Source of the DNA: Brachynemurus nebulosus
Lineage: Eukaryota; Arthropoda; Insecta; Neuroptera; Myrmeleontidae
NCBI GenBank assembly: GCA_035578155.1
Contig: JAPWDM010000061.1
Span: 246,001 to 310,000, forward strand
Direction: 5' to 3'
Length of the DNA stretch: 64,000 bases
Position 1 is the stretch's first letter; the number at the start of each line of letters is the position of its first letter. The position numbers were made by a program, and so were the translations under genes. The notes below the pieces were generated by a model that saw nothing but the letters and a program-made list of their open reading frames with translations, was not told the DNA's origin and did not search any database. Positions 1-13,490 of the stretch are shown one piece after another.

Positions 1-251
1 GTACAGCAGTTTCTTTATAAGATTTCAAAACGTGCGTTATTTTTAAAAATTATAAACAATGCCCCGGTAAAATAACAAAACAAAATACAAAGATGTCACG
101 CTCACCGCTTTTCTTTGATGACTGACTCATAACTGACAAAATTCAGTAGCATAAATTGATCTATGACCTTGTACGGTCATAACACTGACGAAGAAATATC
201 GAGAGGCAGCTCTGTCTAGATTCGCCCCTACTGTCTAGGTTCGCCCCACTG
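1..251. repeat. Right end of a TIR transposable element, cut by the window edge
   Basis: This stretch is clearly similar to 32489-32715, which is the right-hand part of a TIR element inserted at 31651-32715. Both end in the same kind of terminus (TTCGCCCCACTG here, TTCGCCCCAACTG there). Here two end-like motifs lie in tandem at about 216-251. The left part of the element lies outside the window. It has no coding capacity and is likely a non-autonomous DNA transposon. Confidence 0.65.
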
Positions 252-1289
252 ATGGTATACAAATTTGGCCGACGATAGATTCGCATCTACGAAACTTTTA
301 TTTTTATAAAATTTCGTAAAGAAATATTTTGTATTTTGAATGCTATTTGATAAAGCATTCGCAAAATCATATTGGCTCAATTTATTATCATTTGAGTTAC
401 AATATGATATTAAGGTGTTACCTTGTGACATGCTAGTAGAAAAAATTGCAAAGCAAAATTACTTTATGCCGTTATTGTCTGTATTAGTGGATAGATATTA
501 ATGATGTACTTTTCATACCAACATGTATATGCATACTTTCAAACAGCCTGTGTATACACACTTATACTATCAAAGTTTTTTATAATAAGTGCTCTGGCAT
601 CATTGTTATTTACCCAACGAACATATTAAGTGGTATGCATATGCGTTTGGCGCGCTTTACTTTTTTACCTGTACAAGGTAGACAGGTGCTCTCGTGGACT
701 TTTTTGTAGAGAATTCGATTCTCTACAAAAAAGTTCTTAACACTTTTTAATGTATCTATCACCGTTTTCGCTACGTAAGCGATGAAAGGTCGAAAAACGC
801 TATTCATTAATTTTTAATATTGCTTAAACAATAAATACGAATAAACCAGTTATTTAATATGCAGGGCTGCCAGACTGCTTCGGTTCAGTTGCCTGAAATT
901 GGTGTATTTATTAAAATACTATAATTTCTCTGATGGTATCTTCAATTCAAAACGATCAACAAATAATTCAATTTTTTCTTTATATTCAGGACTTATTAAT
1001 CTTTCTTTTACTAGTTTTTTATTAAATTCTGTCGAGTCATTATATTATTAAATACAAAATAAGGGTACGTAGTCAGAATTTTGAGATCTAATACATGGAG
1101 TAGATACAAACTTTAACCCTAATTATCTTAAGTCAGAAGCGATCAATCTTTCCCAAATTACAAGGACAATCAGATATAGCATTCTTCTTTATACTATTAA
1201 AATTTGAAACTATTTTGTCGAAAAGTTGAATGTCGAGGTAACTACCTTAATTGGTATGGTAACCTTAATGAATTACCGTATAAAATTTG

Positions 1290-3325
1290 TGAAGGAGAAG
1301 TTTTTATATCTGCTCGTACTTAAGTTCTCAAGTGTAATAACACCCAAGGAAGAACTTCAAGCCAATTGTTATCTGTGAAACAACACTTTATTGATTGTTT
1401 CAAAGTTTTATTAAATCTTTCTATCATCCCATTAATTTGTGGATGGTAACTAGTAGTTAAAATATGTTTGATTAAAAATTTATTAATAAAATGTTTCCAT
1501 TCGGAATTTAATAATTGACTACTTCTGTTAGTTGTGATGGACGTCGGTATACCATAACGACTAATCCATGCATCGACAATACTTTTAATTATAGTTTAAT
1601 CGTAACTATCCTTTAAAGGAATAGCTTCAACCCACCTTGAAAATCTATCAACGATTGATAGAATAAATTTATAATCATTGCAAATTGGCAGAGGTCCAAT
1701 TACGTCCAAATGGACTGATGAAAATTTACATCTTGTTCAATTATGGGTTTTAACTGTGCCATGTTGTGTCTAGTAATTTTGTTTTTTTGACCTTTATCGC
1801 ATGATTTAGCAATATTATTGATCATTTTGGACATATCGGGCCAGAAAAATTCATTTTATACCATTTTTCTGGTCTTTCTTATTGAATGATGTCCAAAATT
1901 ATACACAACTTTAATTACATTTTTTCTGTCTACTTGTCGTACGTAAATAAAATATTTTTTTATTTTTAACTAAACACCACAATTCTAAACCACAGTCTGG
2001 CATAGCAACAAGCTCCATATTAAATTTTCTATTTTCCAGAATTTGTTTTAGTTCCGGATCAATTTTTTGATGGTTGGGAATTTCAGCATAATCAGGACGA
2101 CTGAAAACTCCATCCATTTTTATATTATTGATTCGTGAGCAAAAATCTGCTGGTACATTTTCAATACCCTTAATGTATCTTATGTCATTTGTGAATTGTG
2201 ACACAAAATTTACATTTTTTATGTCACAATTCAAGAAATTATTATTAGTCGAATTCAAAGCCGACACTAAAGGTTTATGGTCGGTTTGAACAAAAAATTC
2301 TCTACTCTCCACAAAATGTTTAAGCTTCTTAATTCCAAAAACTATGGCCAATAATTCTCTGAAAAATCTACTGTGTTTCATTTCAGCACTAGTTAACTTC
2401 CGTGAAGCGAAACCCAAAGGTTTTCAATGACCACCAATTTTCTGTTGCAAATCAATTCCTGTATCTGACGCATCTGTATAGATACAGGTTTAAGCTTTCT
2501 TTAGTGGATGAGCTAATCGAACAACATGACATAACTGTTCTTTAATTAAATTATATACATCTAGTGCTGTCTGATCCAATACAACTTCTTTTTTAGAAGC
2601 TTTTCTAGGAACGACCAATTTATTTAATGGGATCAGAATTCTAGAACAATCTTTTATAAACCTATTATAAAAATTAACCAATCCCAAAAAATTCCTTAAT
2701 TTGTTTTTGATTCTTGGGAACTGGGAAATCCTTAATTACCTGAGTTTCAGCCTCAGATGGTTTGATTCCGTCTGAATTAATATTGTGCCTTAAAAAAAGT
2801 TCTGATACACCAAAGATACTTTTTTACGATTAATAACTATACCAGCTTCATTTACCTTATTGAATACTGTTCGTAAATGAAGCAAATGTTTTATTTTATT
2901 GCTGCTAGCAATCAACAAACCATCAAGATATGCAAACACAAAATTGCAATCTTTTTGAACTTCAGACATGAAACATGAAAAAGTTTGTGCCGCTCCACAT
3001 GATCCAAACGGCATTTTTACAAATTCAAATAAACCAAAAGGCGTAACAATAGCTGTTTTCAGAATATCCTCTTCAGCTACTCTAATTTTATAATAAGCAT
3101 GTTTCAAGTCTATTTTTGAGAAAGTCGTTTTATTTACAAGTTAATAGATGAGTACCGTCAGATTTTGTAACCATTAAAAAGGGTGAAGCCTATTCAGAAG
3201 AAGAAGGTCTAGAAATTCCTAAATCCATTATTTCTTTAAAATATGCTTTTGCAATATGACAATGTAATGGATGACCTTTTGTAGTAATTCTATGAACTAA
3301 TAAATAGTAATAAATACCCCTGTCG
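1290..3325 (-). pseudogene. Decayed Ty3/gypsy-type pol (RT, RNase H, integrase remnants)
   Basis: Reading the minus strand from about 3325 down, conceptual translation gives reverse transcriptase, RNase H and integrase pieces in the order expected of gypsy pol. The RT piece (2790-3107) has KTAIVTPFGLFEF and MPFG motifs, but the catalytic YxDD reads YLDG, so the second Asp is lost. The RNase H piece (1911-2417) has QTDHKPL. A further integrase-like segment with WLEVLPWVLLHLRTS lies at about 1310-1370. Stops and frameshifts separate the pieces, for example an in-frame stop near 3190. No LTRs were found next to it. It is an old, inactive copy of a retroelement and not a host gene. Confidence 0.85.
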
Positions 3326-4105
3326 CAGTATCTGCAAAACATAGCGAATTTCCAAATATTGGGCACTGGCGGATTTCATCTAAAATCTGTACCCATTTAA
3401 AATAGTTTAGTTTTCTAAGAGTAAAAGAATTCTTAAAATCGGCTGGGTAATTAGTTTTGGTATTTTTCGGACCCAAAAACCCTAATGGACTTTATGCAGC
3501 ATAGTTATATTCATTTAAAATAATCTAGTACTCTAGCAGTGAGAAAATTTTCAGAATCGGTTCGATAGCTTATTCCTGCTGTTTTCGGATCTGCAAGATT
3601 CCGGTGGACCTCATTAAAAAGTATTTTCAAAACCCGTTGTCTAGCATTCTACGCCGCATTTGCATCCGCAGGACAGTTGTGGATCTCAGATAACACAACC
3701 TGTACCTATCTAAAATAGTTTACCTCTGTAATAGTGAAAAAATTTTCAGAATCCATCATTTATTTTAGTTTTGACACTTTTGGATTCCATTGACGCTGTC
3801 GGACCGTACATAACGTAATCTATATCTATCTAAAATAGTTTAGCTCTCTAACAGTCAAAAAATTTTTAAAATCGGACGGTTAGTTTATTTTTGGCGCTTT
3901 TAAAATCCTAGGACCCTGGCCGATTTCATACAACATAATATAAGCTATATCCATCTAAAATAGTTTACCTCTGTAGCAGTGAAAGAAGTTTCAAAATCGG
4001 TCACTTATTTTATTTTTGACAAATTCGTGTCCAATAGACCCTGGCGGATCTTGCATAACGTAATCTATATCTATCTAAAATAATTAAGCTCTCTAACAGT
4101 GAAAA
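3310..4105 (-). repeat. Minisatellite array of about 120-bp units, minus orientation
   Basis: About six to seven diverged units carry the phrases TCCGCCAGGGTCC (as its complement), TCAGAATCGG and AAAATAGTTTAGCTCTCTAACAGTG. The whole stretch is the inverted counterpart of the array at 8590-9890, and the outermost units on both sides align best (3310-3610 with 9590-9890). It has no ORF. Confidence 0.75.
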
Positions 4106-5000
4106 AATTACATATGACAAGTTCTTGAACTATTAATTTACGTAAATCAATTTCAGAGAAAAATTTGTTAGAAATTGACTAAAAAATTTCCAAAGGGACA
4201 TTTGTTGTCTTTTTTTATTATACGGACAAACTATCTCCATTTCAATTTTTGAAATGGTACATTTTCAAAATGGAAACTTTTTGAGTGATATGAAAAAAAT
4301 TTTTTAAGCAAGGCAGTCGACGATATACAGCTGTCACACTCGATCATACAATATTCATATGTATGCCTGTTTTAAGTTGCTTTTTTTTCTTTAAAACCGC
4401 TAAATATTATTGGAATATGTCATGACAATTTGAAATTAATCATGTTGCATTTCCGCAATAAATCTCATCAGAGTCAGACACAAGACGTAAGGCGTCAGAG
4501 ATGTTCCAAAATGTTTTCTAATTTAATTCATTTTATGTAAGTATTTTTAAATATCACTAAAATTTGCTGAAAACATAATATCCGTTAAAATTTTTTTTTT
4601 ATTATTAAGTTAAAAAAATATTCAACATTCTAATTTACACTTTTTATTGTGTGAAGGAAACATTTTGACATATAAATAATAAAAATACTTTAGATAACTA
4701 TGATTTTCAGTTATTCTAAAAAAAAATTATAAGATTAAATTTATAAAATAATAGTACATTTAGATTGCATTCAAATATTAAATAATTATGTTAAAAATTT
4801 AATATGTAAATAAATCATTTATAGCAATGAAATTCAAAATATGAACGGGGCAGAAATTTGAAAATTTGAACTTTTTTGTTCGTTTATACGGTTTATAATA
4901 TCCATGTTTCTGTTAAAATTCGTAATGACTGATTCTTTGATTAACAGTTTTGAATTTGAATCGCTTTACAAAAATTTAAGGTGGAAATTGAAAATAAATT
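4103..5000. repeat. Dispersed repeat, copy 1 (partner at 61735-63372)
   Basis: From the phrase GACAAGTTCTTGAACTATTA through about 4910 this stretch matches 61740-62110 and then 63020-63360 in direct orientation, so the second copy has an extra block of about 0.9 kb. The repeat contains a poly-T rich core and no coding region. It is probably a non-autonomous mobile element whose ends I could not define. Confidence 0.65.
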
Positions 5001-5452
5001 GAAAAACTGAAAGTGATTGTAACTGAATTGTAACTGAAAAACAACTTGATCGTTTACAGGGTGCTTAAAACTCAGCTTCAATGAAAATAGATTCAAATTT
5101 TATGTAATTTTTAGTACTTACCTACTTTATAATGTACTTTGAAAATTTATTATCCTTCTAAACCCTGTGAGTAAAAAATTTCATTTACACTTCCATTGAA
5201 ATAGTACAGATTTCAGAAATTCATATTTTCAGAATTTATTCATTTCACAGAAAATCCTAAATTATTAAAAAAGCCAAATAATTAATAACAATAAAAATAA
5301 AAATTAAAAAAGGAAAACATTTATTTATATTTGCATTTTTATAAACAATGTATTAAATATTTAATATGTAGATGTAAACTTCTGATCGTAAATATCTCGT
5401 AAACGGTGCGTCGTAGCGAAAAAATAACGAAATTTTTGAAGGCTTAAGCGAA

Positions 5453-5825
5453 GCAAGTTATGGATATTCCGAACATATTGAGACTGTCAAAACCTACTTT
5501 TCATTATCGAAAATTATCGATACCACGTAACGTATCATCGATTGGTTTTAACTGGTTTCTTCAGGCTCTGTTAGCTCCATTGATTTAGTCACCAATAGCA
5601 TATTTTCGAAAAAATTAGTTTTCGATCTTTTTCGTAACTTTACGAAAAGTATCGAAAACTAATTTTTTCGAAAATATTCTATTGGTAACCAAATCAGAGG
5701 GACTAATAGAGCTTAAATTAAACAATTATAACCAATTTATGATAAGTAGTCCGTTATCGATAATTTTCGATAACGAAAAGTAGGTTTTAACAGTCGCAAT
5801 ATGTTTGGAATACCCACAACTTGCA
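5453..5825. mobile_element. Hairpin (foldback) MITE-like element
   Basis: The two halves are near-perfect inverted repeats of about 185 bp. The left arm begins GCAAGTTATGGATATTCCGA and the right arm ends with the complement of GCAAGTTGTGGGTATTCCAA. They meet near 5640 at a short palindrome (TCGTAACTTTACGA). It has no ORF. A related fragment appears near 31320-31440. A clean target duplication is not obvious. Confidence 0.7.
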
Positions 5826-7516
5826 AATTAAACGGAATGTTTTTTTTTATATTTTTTTATTTTCACACTTGTAATAAAAAATGCTTATCTTTTGGTGGTC
5901 TCGAACTACACGGTTTCAAAGAACACGGAATCAATTAATCGTGTTCTTCGGGGGATTGCTGTATGTGCGAACATCGTTACATTTGTTAAATAAATTGTAC
6001 ATTTGTGGTGCGGAAAACTTTGGTTTTAATTACTTTATACCTTATATCAAGAAGTAGCGACCGAGGGCACATTTCTTTGGTTTTGGGGAAAGATCCACAG
6101 GAAAATTTCGACTTCCACTGCAACTTTACAAGCTCACTAACACCTCGAGCTGGCTCTGTGAAACTTTCTGATTTTAGTGCGCTCTCTACATTATATAAAT
6201 ATCAACGTCAACACAAATACTTTACATACAAATAAAAATACATATATACGCCCTAACCCAACAAAATCAAAATTTAATTTTTAATTTTTTTGTAATTTAA
6301 TTTTTACTCGCTACACTAGTATTTAATAAAAGAATTATAGTACGTATAAATATGTTAACCATGTCACAAGCGAGAAATCAGAAATTTTGTAGAATTTCTT
6401 CTTGGATAATAATGAAGTAGAACACATTTTTCACGTAATATCAGAATTCTTCTGATTTAGTTAATATTTTTATTCGCTATAAATTAGATAAAAAGAACTT
6501 TACAACAAATTTCGTCTTAAAAAATAAAAATTTTATCCATTTTACAGCATTTCTACTAACAATTTGAATCAATACTTTTGAAGGACCTATTTTAACATCG
6601 AAATATACCATAATACAGAATTTCATATAGTGAGGACTATTTCTACTTTGAATTACTTTAGAATTTTCGAAAATTTGATTGTCTATATTTCCGAGAAATT
6701 CACTTTGGGATGAAACTTGTTATAATAGTAGGATACCTTTAGGATTTGTATATAATAAAACAGTAAAATGTTGGAAGTCCAAAAATCTTGGATGAGTTCT
6801 CCAGCCAGACACGTCGGATTCAGAAAACCTTAAAAAATGAGTTTTTTGCGAAAATTTACCAAAATTTAAAAGTCTTTCCAATTTATTTTTTACATTGTTT
6901 GAAAGAGCGAAGAAAACCACAGAAGATACATTTTTAACTATTACTCTAGGTAAGCGGGTTTTCAAGAAAAAGTAACTTTTATGATCGGAAATTCGCTGTG
7001 TTATGCAGAATGCTACGGCAGGAGGATTTTAATAAATTGAAATCACTTGAAAGTTGTTGTGGTTGTGGTACGGTAATCATTTGATATTGACAGGTTATTT
7101 GAGTGGAAAATAACAATCATTAAAACATTTTCTCATTGATTAATTATCAATAAGTACCTCCTGTAACAAATTCTAGTTACATACATTTAAAGTATTTGTC
7201 TTTTGCATGCCAAATGATGCTACAAAACGATTAAATAGGTTACAAGATAATTTAATGTCATTTCAAACGACTAAACAGAGTACTTTTATACCAATAGTAC
7301 TTATTAGTGCACTTTATCAGTGGCGTGTGGTAGGATTTTGGATATGGGAAGCAACTAGATTTAAAAAAAAATTAAACTTGTAATTTTAATTAAATATTTT
7401 AACTTTTTTAAAAATTAATACTAGTTGCCTGCTTCATTTACTTTTTTGGAAATTAATTTTCTCAGTTCTTGCTAAAGTTTTTAATTTTTTGTAAAAATAC
7501 ACATAGGTACACATAG
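5826..7516. other. Repeat-derived sequence without a recognisable gene
   Basis: No credible coding region is visible. A short stretch near 5940-6010 resembles an LTR-like regulatory tail (AATAAA near 5990), but no partner was seen. At 6985-7030 there is a fragment related to the phrase GGAAATTCGCTATGTTATGC that also occurs at about 3345 (minus) and 9841 (plus). At about 6790-6830 there is a fragment similar to the element end at 7883-8040. Confidence 0.4.
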
Positions 7517-7851
7517 GTAGGGGAAGGTAGGGTAATGTGGTCACCCTAAATTTTGAACTGATGTATTTTCTAAACGGTTTTAATAAATTAATATTTCCTT
7601 ACATAATACAATTGCAAATTTAATAATGTCTTTATTTGGTAACATACATACGGTTTACGTATTCATAGTAACAAAAAATTTTCAATTATTTCGTATGTGA
7701 CAAAATAACCACATTACCCACTTTGGGTAGGTAAAGTGGTATAGTATTATTAATATTAAAAATTAACATAGATAAAATTGATTTTTTAATTTTTAAATGA
7801 AATTACAATTTTTAATTAAAATAATTACAATTCGCTAGTAATTAGTAATTA

Positions 7852-7895
7852 TTATCGTGGCGATATATATATATATATATATGTCGCCACGATAA
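7852..7895. repeat. Inverted TTATCGTGGCGA / TCGCCACGATAA around a short (TA)n
   Basis: Two 12-bp inverted ends face each other across (TA)10 at 7863-7882. The right-hand sequence continues into an element end (TCGCCACGATAACTTTCG, to about 8040) that recurs at 61524-61690, also directly after a long (TA)n. This looks like a TIR of a TA-microsatellite-associated element family. The ORFs in this stretch are chance. Confidence 0.6.
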
Positions 7896-8589
7896 CTTTC
7901 GAACGAAACGTTTAGTGCATATGAAATTTTGTGTGCGAACTAAGATCAGGATTGGCGCGGCTAAGTTCGTCAGCCAGACACAGCGGATGTCCATAAGTAG
8001 ATTTTCTGGCCATTTTTTATTATTCGATCCTATCATTAGACAGTTCGATTTTTACATCGTTGAAAAAAAAAAAAATTGTGAAGAAAATATTCTTATAATT
8101 TTCTTTCTATCTTAAGTATTTTTCGAGAAAATTGTAATTATTCACATTTGTATTAATTTTCCATCTTTGTAAGTAATTTATATTTATGTCTCAATTCCTT
8201 ATAAAATATGAAAATATTTCTTTTTTTTTAAAGAATTTTGTGAGAACAAGTGAAATCTATCCACATATAAGTATTATAATAAAGAAAGTTTTGTTTCTCG
8301 TTTATTGCATTATAATTAGCATAGTTCTGTCTCAAGTTGAAAAATGAAAATTAAGCAGATTTTGTAAGCTTATGATTGTAATAAAGATATTTTTTTTATT
8401 GAATTTTAAATAAACAAGAAATTGAAATTTATGTTATGATATAATATTATTAAATATGAAACAAAACAACATAATATGTATATATGCACGGAAAAAAATT
8501 TTAAATGAATCGATTTTGAAAATTTTTTTGTTAGTAACTATTAATGTTAGAAAGTTAAACAATTTTAAACGGATTTAAGGTATCTTATG

Positions 8590-9461
8590 TGAGATCCGTC
8601 AAGGTCTTGGGAACCTAAAAAGGCCAAAAATTAATTACCCAATCGATTTAAAAAAATTTTTCACAGTTAGTAAGTTAAAGTATTTGAATTAATTAATTAA
8701 ATGATGTCCACAAGGAACTTACGGACTGTCATGAGACCCCTAGAACCCTTTTCTTACTGTTAGAGTATTAGAGTTGTATTAGTTCCGCCAGTGTTTACTG
8801 ATCCCATAATTGTAAAAAATAAACTAAACGACCAATTTTGAAAATTTTTTCACTGTTACAGAGCTAAACTATTTTAGGTAGATATAGATTACATTATGTA
8901 AGGTTCGCCAGGGTCCATAGGACCCAATAGTGTCAAAAATAAACTAACTGACCGATTTTGAAAATTTTTTCACTGTTACAGAGCTAAACTATTTTATATT
9001 AGATTATAGATTACGCTATGTAAGGTCTGCCAGGGTCCACAGGATCCAAAAGTGTCAAAAATAAACTAACCGACCGATTTTGAAAATTTTTTCACTGTTA
9101 GGGAGCTAAGTCATTTTAGATAGATATAGATTACGTTATGTAAGGTCCGCCAGGGTCCATGGGACCCAAAAGTGGTAAAAATAAACTAACCGACCGATTT
9201 TGAAAATTTTTTCACTGTTAGAGAGCTTTATATAGATTACGTCATGAAAGGTCCGACAGCGTCAGTGGGACCCAAAAGTGTCAAAAATAAAATAACTGAC
9301 CGATTTTAAAAATTTTTGTTCACTATTGCCGAGGTAAACTATTTTAGATAGGTACAAGTTGTGTTATCTGAGATCCACAACTGTCATGCGGATGCAAATG
9401 TGGCGTAGAATGCTTCACAACTGGTTTTGAAAATACTTTTACTGTTAGAAAGGTAAAATAT

Positions 9462-9541
<80 letters not shown>

Positions 9542-9890
9542 ACATAAAGTCCGTCTAGAAGATACGGTCGAGCTGATTTTTTAATGAGGTCCACCGGGAT
9601 CTTGCAGATCCGAAAACGCCAGAAATAAGCTACCGAACCGATTATAAAAATTTTCTCACTGCTAGAGAACTAAATTATTTTAGATGGATACAACTATGCT
9701 GCACAAAATCCGTTCGGGTTTTTGGGTCCCAAAAATGCCAAAACTAATAACCCAGCCGATTTTAGAAATTCTTTTACTCTTAGAAAGCTAAACTATTTTA
9801 AATAGGCACAGGTCTTAGATGAGATCCGCCAGTGCCCAATATGGAAATTCGCTATGTTATGCAGATGCTGCAACAGGGGTATTTAATTAT
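8590..9890 (+). repeat. Minisatellite array of about 115-120-bp units, plus orientation
   Basis: About eleven units are recognisable by the phrase TCCGCCAGGGTCC plus GACCGATTTTGAAAATTTTT and TCACTGTTAGAGAGCTAAA. Unit starts lie near 8593, 8710, 8782, 8907, 9027, 9148, 9252, 9371, 9590, 9708 and 9822. The array is interrupted by (TA)n at 9464-9537. It is the inverted partner of 3310-4105. It has no coding capacity. Confidence 0.8.
9464..9537. repeat. (TA)n microsatellite
   Basis: An uninterrupted dinucleotide run of about 37 units inside the minisatellite array. Confidence 0.95.
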
Positions 9891-10480
9891 CCAAAGTAGT
9901 CAGATGGTAACTATTCATTTTTTAGACAAAATTCACAAGTAAAATCATCATCTTCCTCATTGCAACCAGAGCAGATTTAATGGGCCCATCTTTTGCATAT
10001 CATACGTTGTATCCAGCCATCCTCTGGTTTTGATTCCGGCCATAATTCTGGTACGACCATTGGATCCCCTGAGCCACCTTTTCTTTATACATAGTGGGTC
10101 ACATTACCCAAAACTAAGTACAATGGCAAAACTGAAATAAGTCCCGCCCCAACGTATGATTTGTAATTGTTTATTATAAAATTAATTACTTCAGAACTAT
10201 GATAGACACAGGGGATATTCACAGAAACCAAGTATTTATAATACAACATATTTTATATAACATTTGTAAGTTCTTACCTTAGATCAGAGGGCACAAGAAA
10301 CGCTTTTTTTAAATAAAATTTTCTAAGTGACACCTAACGAGTTGATATGCACCATGACATTATATAAATTGTAAATCGATGATTTAAACTAAATAACAAG
10401 AGATGACAGCTTTTAGTTCATTTTCAAACTAATGATGACCACTTTACCTGCCTGGGCCACTATGGCGAGCCTTCCCCTAC

Positions 10481-11288
10481 TTAATAAGAAAATCTTTGTG
10501 ATGCTGGAGTAAACAGTAATCGCCAGTTAATTTTACTTGCAAATTATTTTTGCAATGTATTAGTTTTCTGTTCTGCACCTGTTATTCTAAATTTAATTAT
10601 TCCGATACAGCAAATGCTGCCATTCGAAAAATAACTACAGCCAAAAAAACAAATACAGCCATTCGAAAAATAACTAAAAATTTGGAATTTCTTTTGGCTC
10701 CTTTAATTTCATGGTAGTGTATTTCAGTTATAAAATTTAGAATTGTATATTCAATATAAAGTAGAATTTTAAGTAGGTATTTTGATTAATAAGTATTTAT
10801 AATTAAAAGATATTGATAATTTAACAAATAAAATTCTTCAGAAATACTTGGGCTTAATGTTATCAATTTATATTGGGATGGCTGTCTATGTATCTGGATC
10901 AAGGTTCAAATATAATCAGTTCTAAATACTATTGTACTGGATTTTTCATAAGAATAAAAAAAATTTGTCTTCACAATTGGTTCGTGTTATTTAGAAAATA
11001 CATTGCGCCCAGAGTTTGTAAGCAAAGTTATTATAAATTGTATTCTTTTTAATAAATGCTAGGTATTCATTCGACTATTTAAATTAACATAAAAATATTT
11101 AATTAAATTGAGTCAATTAAATTGAATGGCCATTATCTTTTAGTTTTATCCTTAATGATGGATAGGTTTACGAATAAACAGGTCCTAGACATTTCAACCA
11201 AAACAAATTAGACTACAATTACGATTTTTCATTGTAATGATAAGAAAATTGCAGTAAAATAATTAAGATAACAATTTACAACAGATAA
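10481..11288. other. AT-rich sequence, no gene seen
   Basis: No ORF with recognisable content is present. A short duplicated phrase (GCCATTCGAAAAATAACTA) occurs twice at about 10620-10680. Nothing else is interpretable. Confidence 0.4.
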
Positions 11289-11292
11289 TGTT

Positions 11293-11370
<78 letters not shown>
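11289..11370. repeat. (TA)n microsatellite, left border of a hairpin element
   Basis: A near-pure TA run that directly abuts the hairpin at 11371. A matching run follows the hairpin at 11986-12066. Confidence 0.95.
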
Positions 11371-11372
<2 letters not shown>

Positions 11373-11986
11373 GGTGGCGCAAAAAACCCACATATTTTTC
11401 TTTTTTTTGTCTCATAGGAAAAAAAGTTAATTTAGCTCGATTTAAGAATGCTCACCAAAAATTAGCTCGATAAAAAATTTTTTAAGGGTCGCTGAAACCT
11501 TTTTAAAATTTGAAAATGGACCAAAAATCGATTTTTATTTTCCATCAAATTTTTTTTCTCATCCCTGCATATGTTTGTACATAGAATAATAAAAAATTCC
11601 TCAAAATTTTTAACTCAAAAAATTGATAATAAAAGGTCGCTCAACAGTTCTGAAAATTTTTCAAGTCAAAATATTTAATATTTTTCAGCGCCCCTAAAAA
11701 ATATTAAATATTTTGACTTTAAAATCCTGAGCGACCTTTTATTATCAATTTTTTGATTTAAAATTTGGAAGAATTTTTTATTATTCATTGTACAAACATA
11801 TGCAGGGATGAGAAAAAAAGTTTGATGAAAAACAAAAATCGATTTTTGGCCCATTTTCAGATTTTAAAAAGTTTTGAGCGACCCTTAAAAAATTTTTTAT
11901 CGAGCTAATTTTTGGTGAGCATTCTTAAGTCGAGCTAAATTAACTTTTTTTCCTATGAGACAAAAAAAAGAAAAATATGTGGTTTT

Positions 11987-11988
<2 letters not shown>
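11371..11988. mobile_element. Hairpin MITE of about 0.6 kb bounded by (TA)n on both sides
   Basis: Two arms of about 300 bp are near-perfect inverted copies; for example CTCATAGGAAAAAAAGTTAA at about 11413 pairs with the stretch near 11941-11960. The centre lies near 11680 around a paired TTAATATTTTT motif. The left end carries AGGGTGGCGC, absent from the right. Both ends run straight into (TA)n, so the element either targets TA repeats or carries them. The predicted ORFs here are tracts of Tyr-Ile read from (TA)n and are not genes. Confidence 0.8.

Positions 11989-12066
<78 letters not shown>
11986..12066. repeat. (TA)n microsatellite, right border of the hairpin element
   Basis: A TA run with one C interruption near 11997, mirroring the run on the left side of the hairpin. 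Confidence 0.95.
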
Positions 12067-12067
<1 letters not shown>

Positions 12068-13490
12068 CTTACTATTAAGGAATGTCACCTGAGTATTCTC
12101 CATTCGATATTCTTTTGTATGTAAATTAAATTAATTTATTTTTGAGATGAAATTTATTTTTTAAAATATTTCACTGTTGAAAGATTTACTTTGTGATTAA
12201 TCAAGACTTTAAATAATTTTATATATTTTATATTGTCCAAATTATTTAAAATACCCACATACTTGATGTCATATTATTTCAAATTTTTTATTTTAATATT
12301 TATATGTTTATATATTATAAACATAGTATCTGTGAGAATGTAAACGTTAACATTTTTTCCTGGAAGTTATGAGTGGCTTAGGTAACATTTCTTTTAATAA
12401 TTTTTAATAAGTAAAACGAAAAGATAAGGTACATTAGCAAAGGTGAGCAGAGTTAATTTAAAATATAACTTCGTTAATCGTTATTTCGCTATTTAAAAAG
12501 TTAAGTTCGTTAATTGTTTGGATTTCTTTGATATTTATTTAATATTAAGAATTTATTAAAGATATTATAACGTAAAAGCCCCTATACCGGAACACTATTT
12601 TTAGGTGTGTAATTAAACTGGCTTATAAAAATTGACAAATAAATTAAACATCCATTTTTTTTTTCTTAATAAGCATGAAAGAAAGTTTTTTTAATCCAAT
12701 GAATATGTTTTTAAAAAAAAAACAATCCAGAAATTTATATACAAATCTATATACAAACAGAGAAATATTAATGACACTAGAAGTTGGGAACCGATATACA
12801 AACAGACGTGTAATATGCAGTGATGGAAAAAAACAGTTATTTTTTTAAATTTATAAAACAAACAGTTCAAAATGTTTTAAACATGTGTTCCTATGTTTTA
12901 AATCATGTTGTTATTCGTTTAATTTAAACATGTGTTTTAAACATTTTAAACTCTTTTTAAACATAAGTTTAAAACAAACTTTAAACAGGTTTGATCCCTG
13001 TAATTTAATCATATTATGGAAAAAACTTTTTGTCACGAAATACTGGACTTTTTGCTGCCAGTTACTGATATAAAAAAAATTTATGATAACTAGGTATACA
13101 TATGTACGATATGTACATTTAATTTATAATAGATGTCATTAACGGAAAAAATTTGAATATTTTGTTTGTTGCAAAATTTATAAACCGTTTGCTGTTTATT
13201 CAAAATTTTAAAACAACGTAAATTAGTTGTGTTGAATACGGTGTACAACAAAGACATTGCCTGGTGTTGCCGAGAAATTTTATAAAATTTGGTATTAAAT
13301 CTTCGAATAATCTCGAGAAATTTTTTCTTTAAATGAAACTGGTAAGTAGAATACGATAATTGAGAAAAAAATGTACCTTCTCAATTATTCGGTGTTTCTT
13401 TACGTCGTAATTCTTGATTTTTCAGCATTAAATTAGAAAAAAAAGAAAAATCGTTTTGTTTGTAAACTTATTTGAATTTCGAAATCGGGG

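Larger units (their letters stand above)
7517..10480. mobile_element. Possible composite TIR element, 3.0 kb
   Basis: The left edge reads GTAGGGGAAGGTAGGGTAATGTGG and the right edge is the complement of GTAGGGGAAGGCTCGCC, giving an 11-bp perfect terminal match followed by a looser one (AAGTGG/AATGTGG). The internal sequence repeats the phrase CACATTACCC at 7710 and 10088. The block encloses the minisatellite at 8590-9890 and a (TA)n tract, so it would be a nest of elements. No transposase and no clear target duplication was found. Confidence 0.4.

Noticed and set aside
6005..6235. 76-codon ORF after an LTR-like stretch
   Set aside because: No convincing ATG start or domain; the LTR suspicion had no second copy in the window.
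11288..12103. ORFs that read long Tyr-Ile repeats next to a shared KKPTYFSFFCLIGKK-like segment on both strands
   Set aside because: They are translations of (TA)n tracts running into the two arms of a hairpin MITE, so the same segment appears on both strands. Not genes.
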